64,000 nucleotides of DNA from Sarcophilus harrisii. Its lineage: Eukaryota > Chordata > Mammalia > Dasyuromorphia > Dasyuridae. The position numbers were made by a program, and so were the translations under genes. Under the pieces are notes generated by a model. It made no database searches. It worked only from the letters and a program-made list of their open reading frames with translations, and was not told the origin of the DNA. Of the stretch, positions 63,395-64,000 are shown piece after piece. The stretch covers positions 744,001-808,000 of the forward strand of contig NC_045430.1 of assembly GCF_902635505.1 (NCBI RefSeq), given 5' to 3'. Numbering within the stretch: the first letter of the stretch is position 1; every line of letters starts with the position of its first letter.

Positions 63395-63500
63395 CAACAG
63401 TTTGACCTTGTAGGCTGGTTGGTTTCAATTGCTGTCTCTGACATGGTACTGCCTGTGTGCTTCTAGGCAAAGCACTAAGTTCCTCACTATTCCAAAGCTA
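63395..63500 (+). repeat. MIR relic, plus orientation
   Basis: gctgtctctgacatggtact, gtgtgcttctaggcaaagca and taagttcctcac match a worn MIR core. Confidence 0.45.
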
Positions 63501-63634
63501 ACAATTCATTAAAATTAAATTACAAAACGGGTGGCAATTTATATAAGTAGTAGGAGTTTATCAGGAATTTCCTATGACAATAAAATCCAAGGTCTAGCTA
63601 AAAATACAAGCAATGAATTTAACTAAAAATATTA

Positions 63635-63770
63635 GACATTAAATAAACCTTTAATTAGTGCCATATTCTGGGCACTATACTAAGCATTGGCAATACAAAG
63701 AAAGGCAAAGGACAGTCTCTGCTGTCAAGGGATTCACAATCTAAAGGGAGAAAAGAAGAGAAAGAGGGGG
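63635..63770 (+). repeat. L2/MIR-type fragment
   Basis: aattagtgccatattctggg, ctatactaagcattggcaat, ggacagtctctgctgtcaag and ggattcacaatctaaaggg. Confidence 0.75.
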
Positions 63771-63869
63771 GAAATCCTATAAACAAAAGGATAGTGATGC
63801 AAAAGGCAGAAGTAGACAATTGCATGATAGTGGAAGAGGATTGTCTGTAATATTCTCTCTAAAATGTCA

Positions 63870-64000
63870 TGTTCTCAGGGAGCAGTTTTCTTGGGGGCTT
63901 CTGGGAAGAGCCTTCCTTTCAGTTCAGTAATCACCCCAAATGCAGCCAGGTATTAAAGTCCAAATCCTTTATTGTCGCTTTCCAAGTCTTGTCTCTTTCC
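63870..64000 (-). mobile_element. Possible partial LTR at window end, minus strand
   Basis: The reversed poly-A signal in aaatcctttattgtcgc near 63962-63978 and a start tgttctcagggagcag fit the 3' end of an LTR read on the minus strand. The element continues beyond the window, so this is tentative. Confidence 0.4.

Overview
The window is repeat-dense mammalian nuclear DNA, almost certainly from a marsupial. The evidence is many L1 copies of the marsupial type, L2/CR1- and MIR-type relics, an RTE/BovB-like LINE, a tRNA-derived SINE of the marsupial sort, hAT debris and several class I retroviral LTRs. The species cannot be fixed from the sequence. Positions 18477-18676 are an assembly gap (200 Ns).

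The only convincing protein gene is at 44339-45736: an intronless, uninterrupted 465-codon copy of SMAD1, the BMP-pathway receptor-regulated SMAD. Sequence resembling the SMAD1 mRNA 5' UTR and 3' UTR flanks it, so it is a processed retrocopy covering about 43973-47622. The reading frame is open from end to end and all indels keep frame, although roughly a fifth of residues differ from human SMAD1 as I remember it. Zinc ligands, DNA-contact residues, the PPAY motif, the receptor-specificity residues and the C-terminal SSxS phospho-acceptor are all kept. Three of four linker Ser-Pro sites are lost. It may be a functional retrogene, and it is the most interesting item here. A solo retroviral LTR (46762-47313, 4-bp duplication) sits inside its 3' UTR.

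Layout: 1-0.95 kb, nothing recognised; 0.96-1.56 kb, a CpG-bearing minisatellite; 2-6.2 kb, MIR, L2 and hAT relics and a long inverted repeat; 6.25 kb, a broken KRAB-A exon; 7.2-8.75 kb, an L1 interrupted by a solo LTR; 9-30.5 kb, old LINE and SINE fragments with AT-rich DNA and one gap; 30.5-31.85 kb, an LTR with a possible retroviral leader; 31.87-39.89 kb, a near full-length minus-strand L1 with a 17-bp target duplication, a probable 500-bp 3' transduction and a younger plus-strand L1 nested within it; 39.9-41.8 kb, non-repetitive G+C-richer DNA; 42.8 kb, an LTR; 44-47.6 kb, the SMAD1 retrocopy; 49.6-51.9 kb, RTE and L1; 52-55.9 kb, A-rich unassigned DNA; 55.95-59.17 kb, a broken gammaretrovirus-like element on the minus strand with its 5' LTR; 59.2-60.26 kb, a CpG-island-like promoter candidate; 60.26-64 kb, L1, L2 and MIR relics and a partial LTR.

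There is no operon-like organisation. The links between features are nested insertions (LTR in L1, L1 in L1, LTR in retrogene, SINE in L1). The CpG island at 59.2-60.3 kb is the only candidate for a conventional host promoter, and its gene is not identified.
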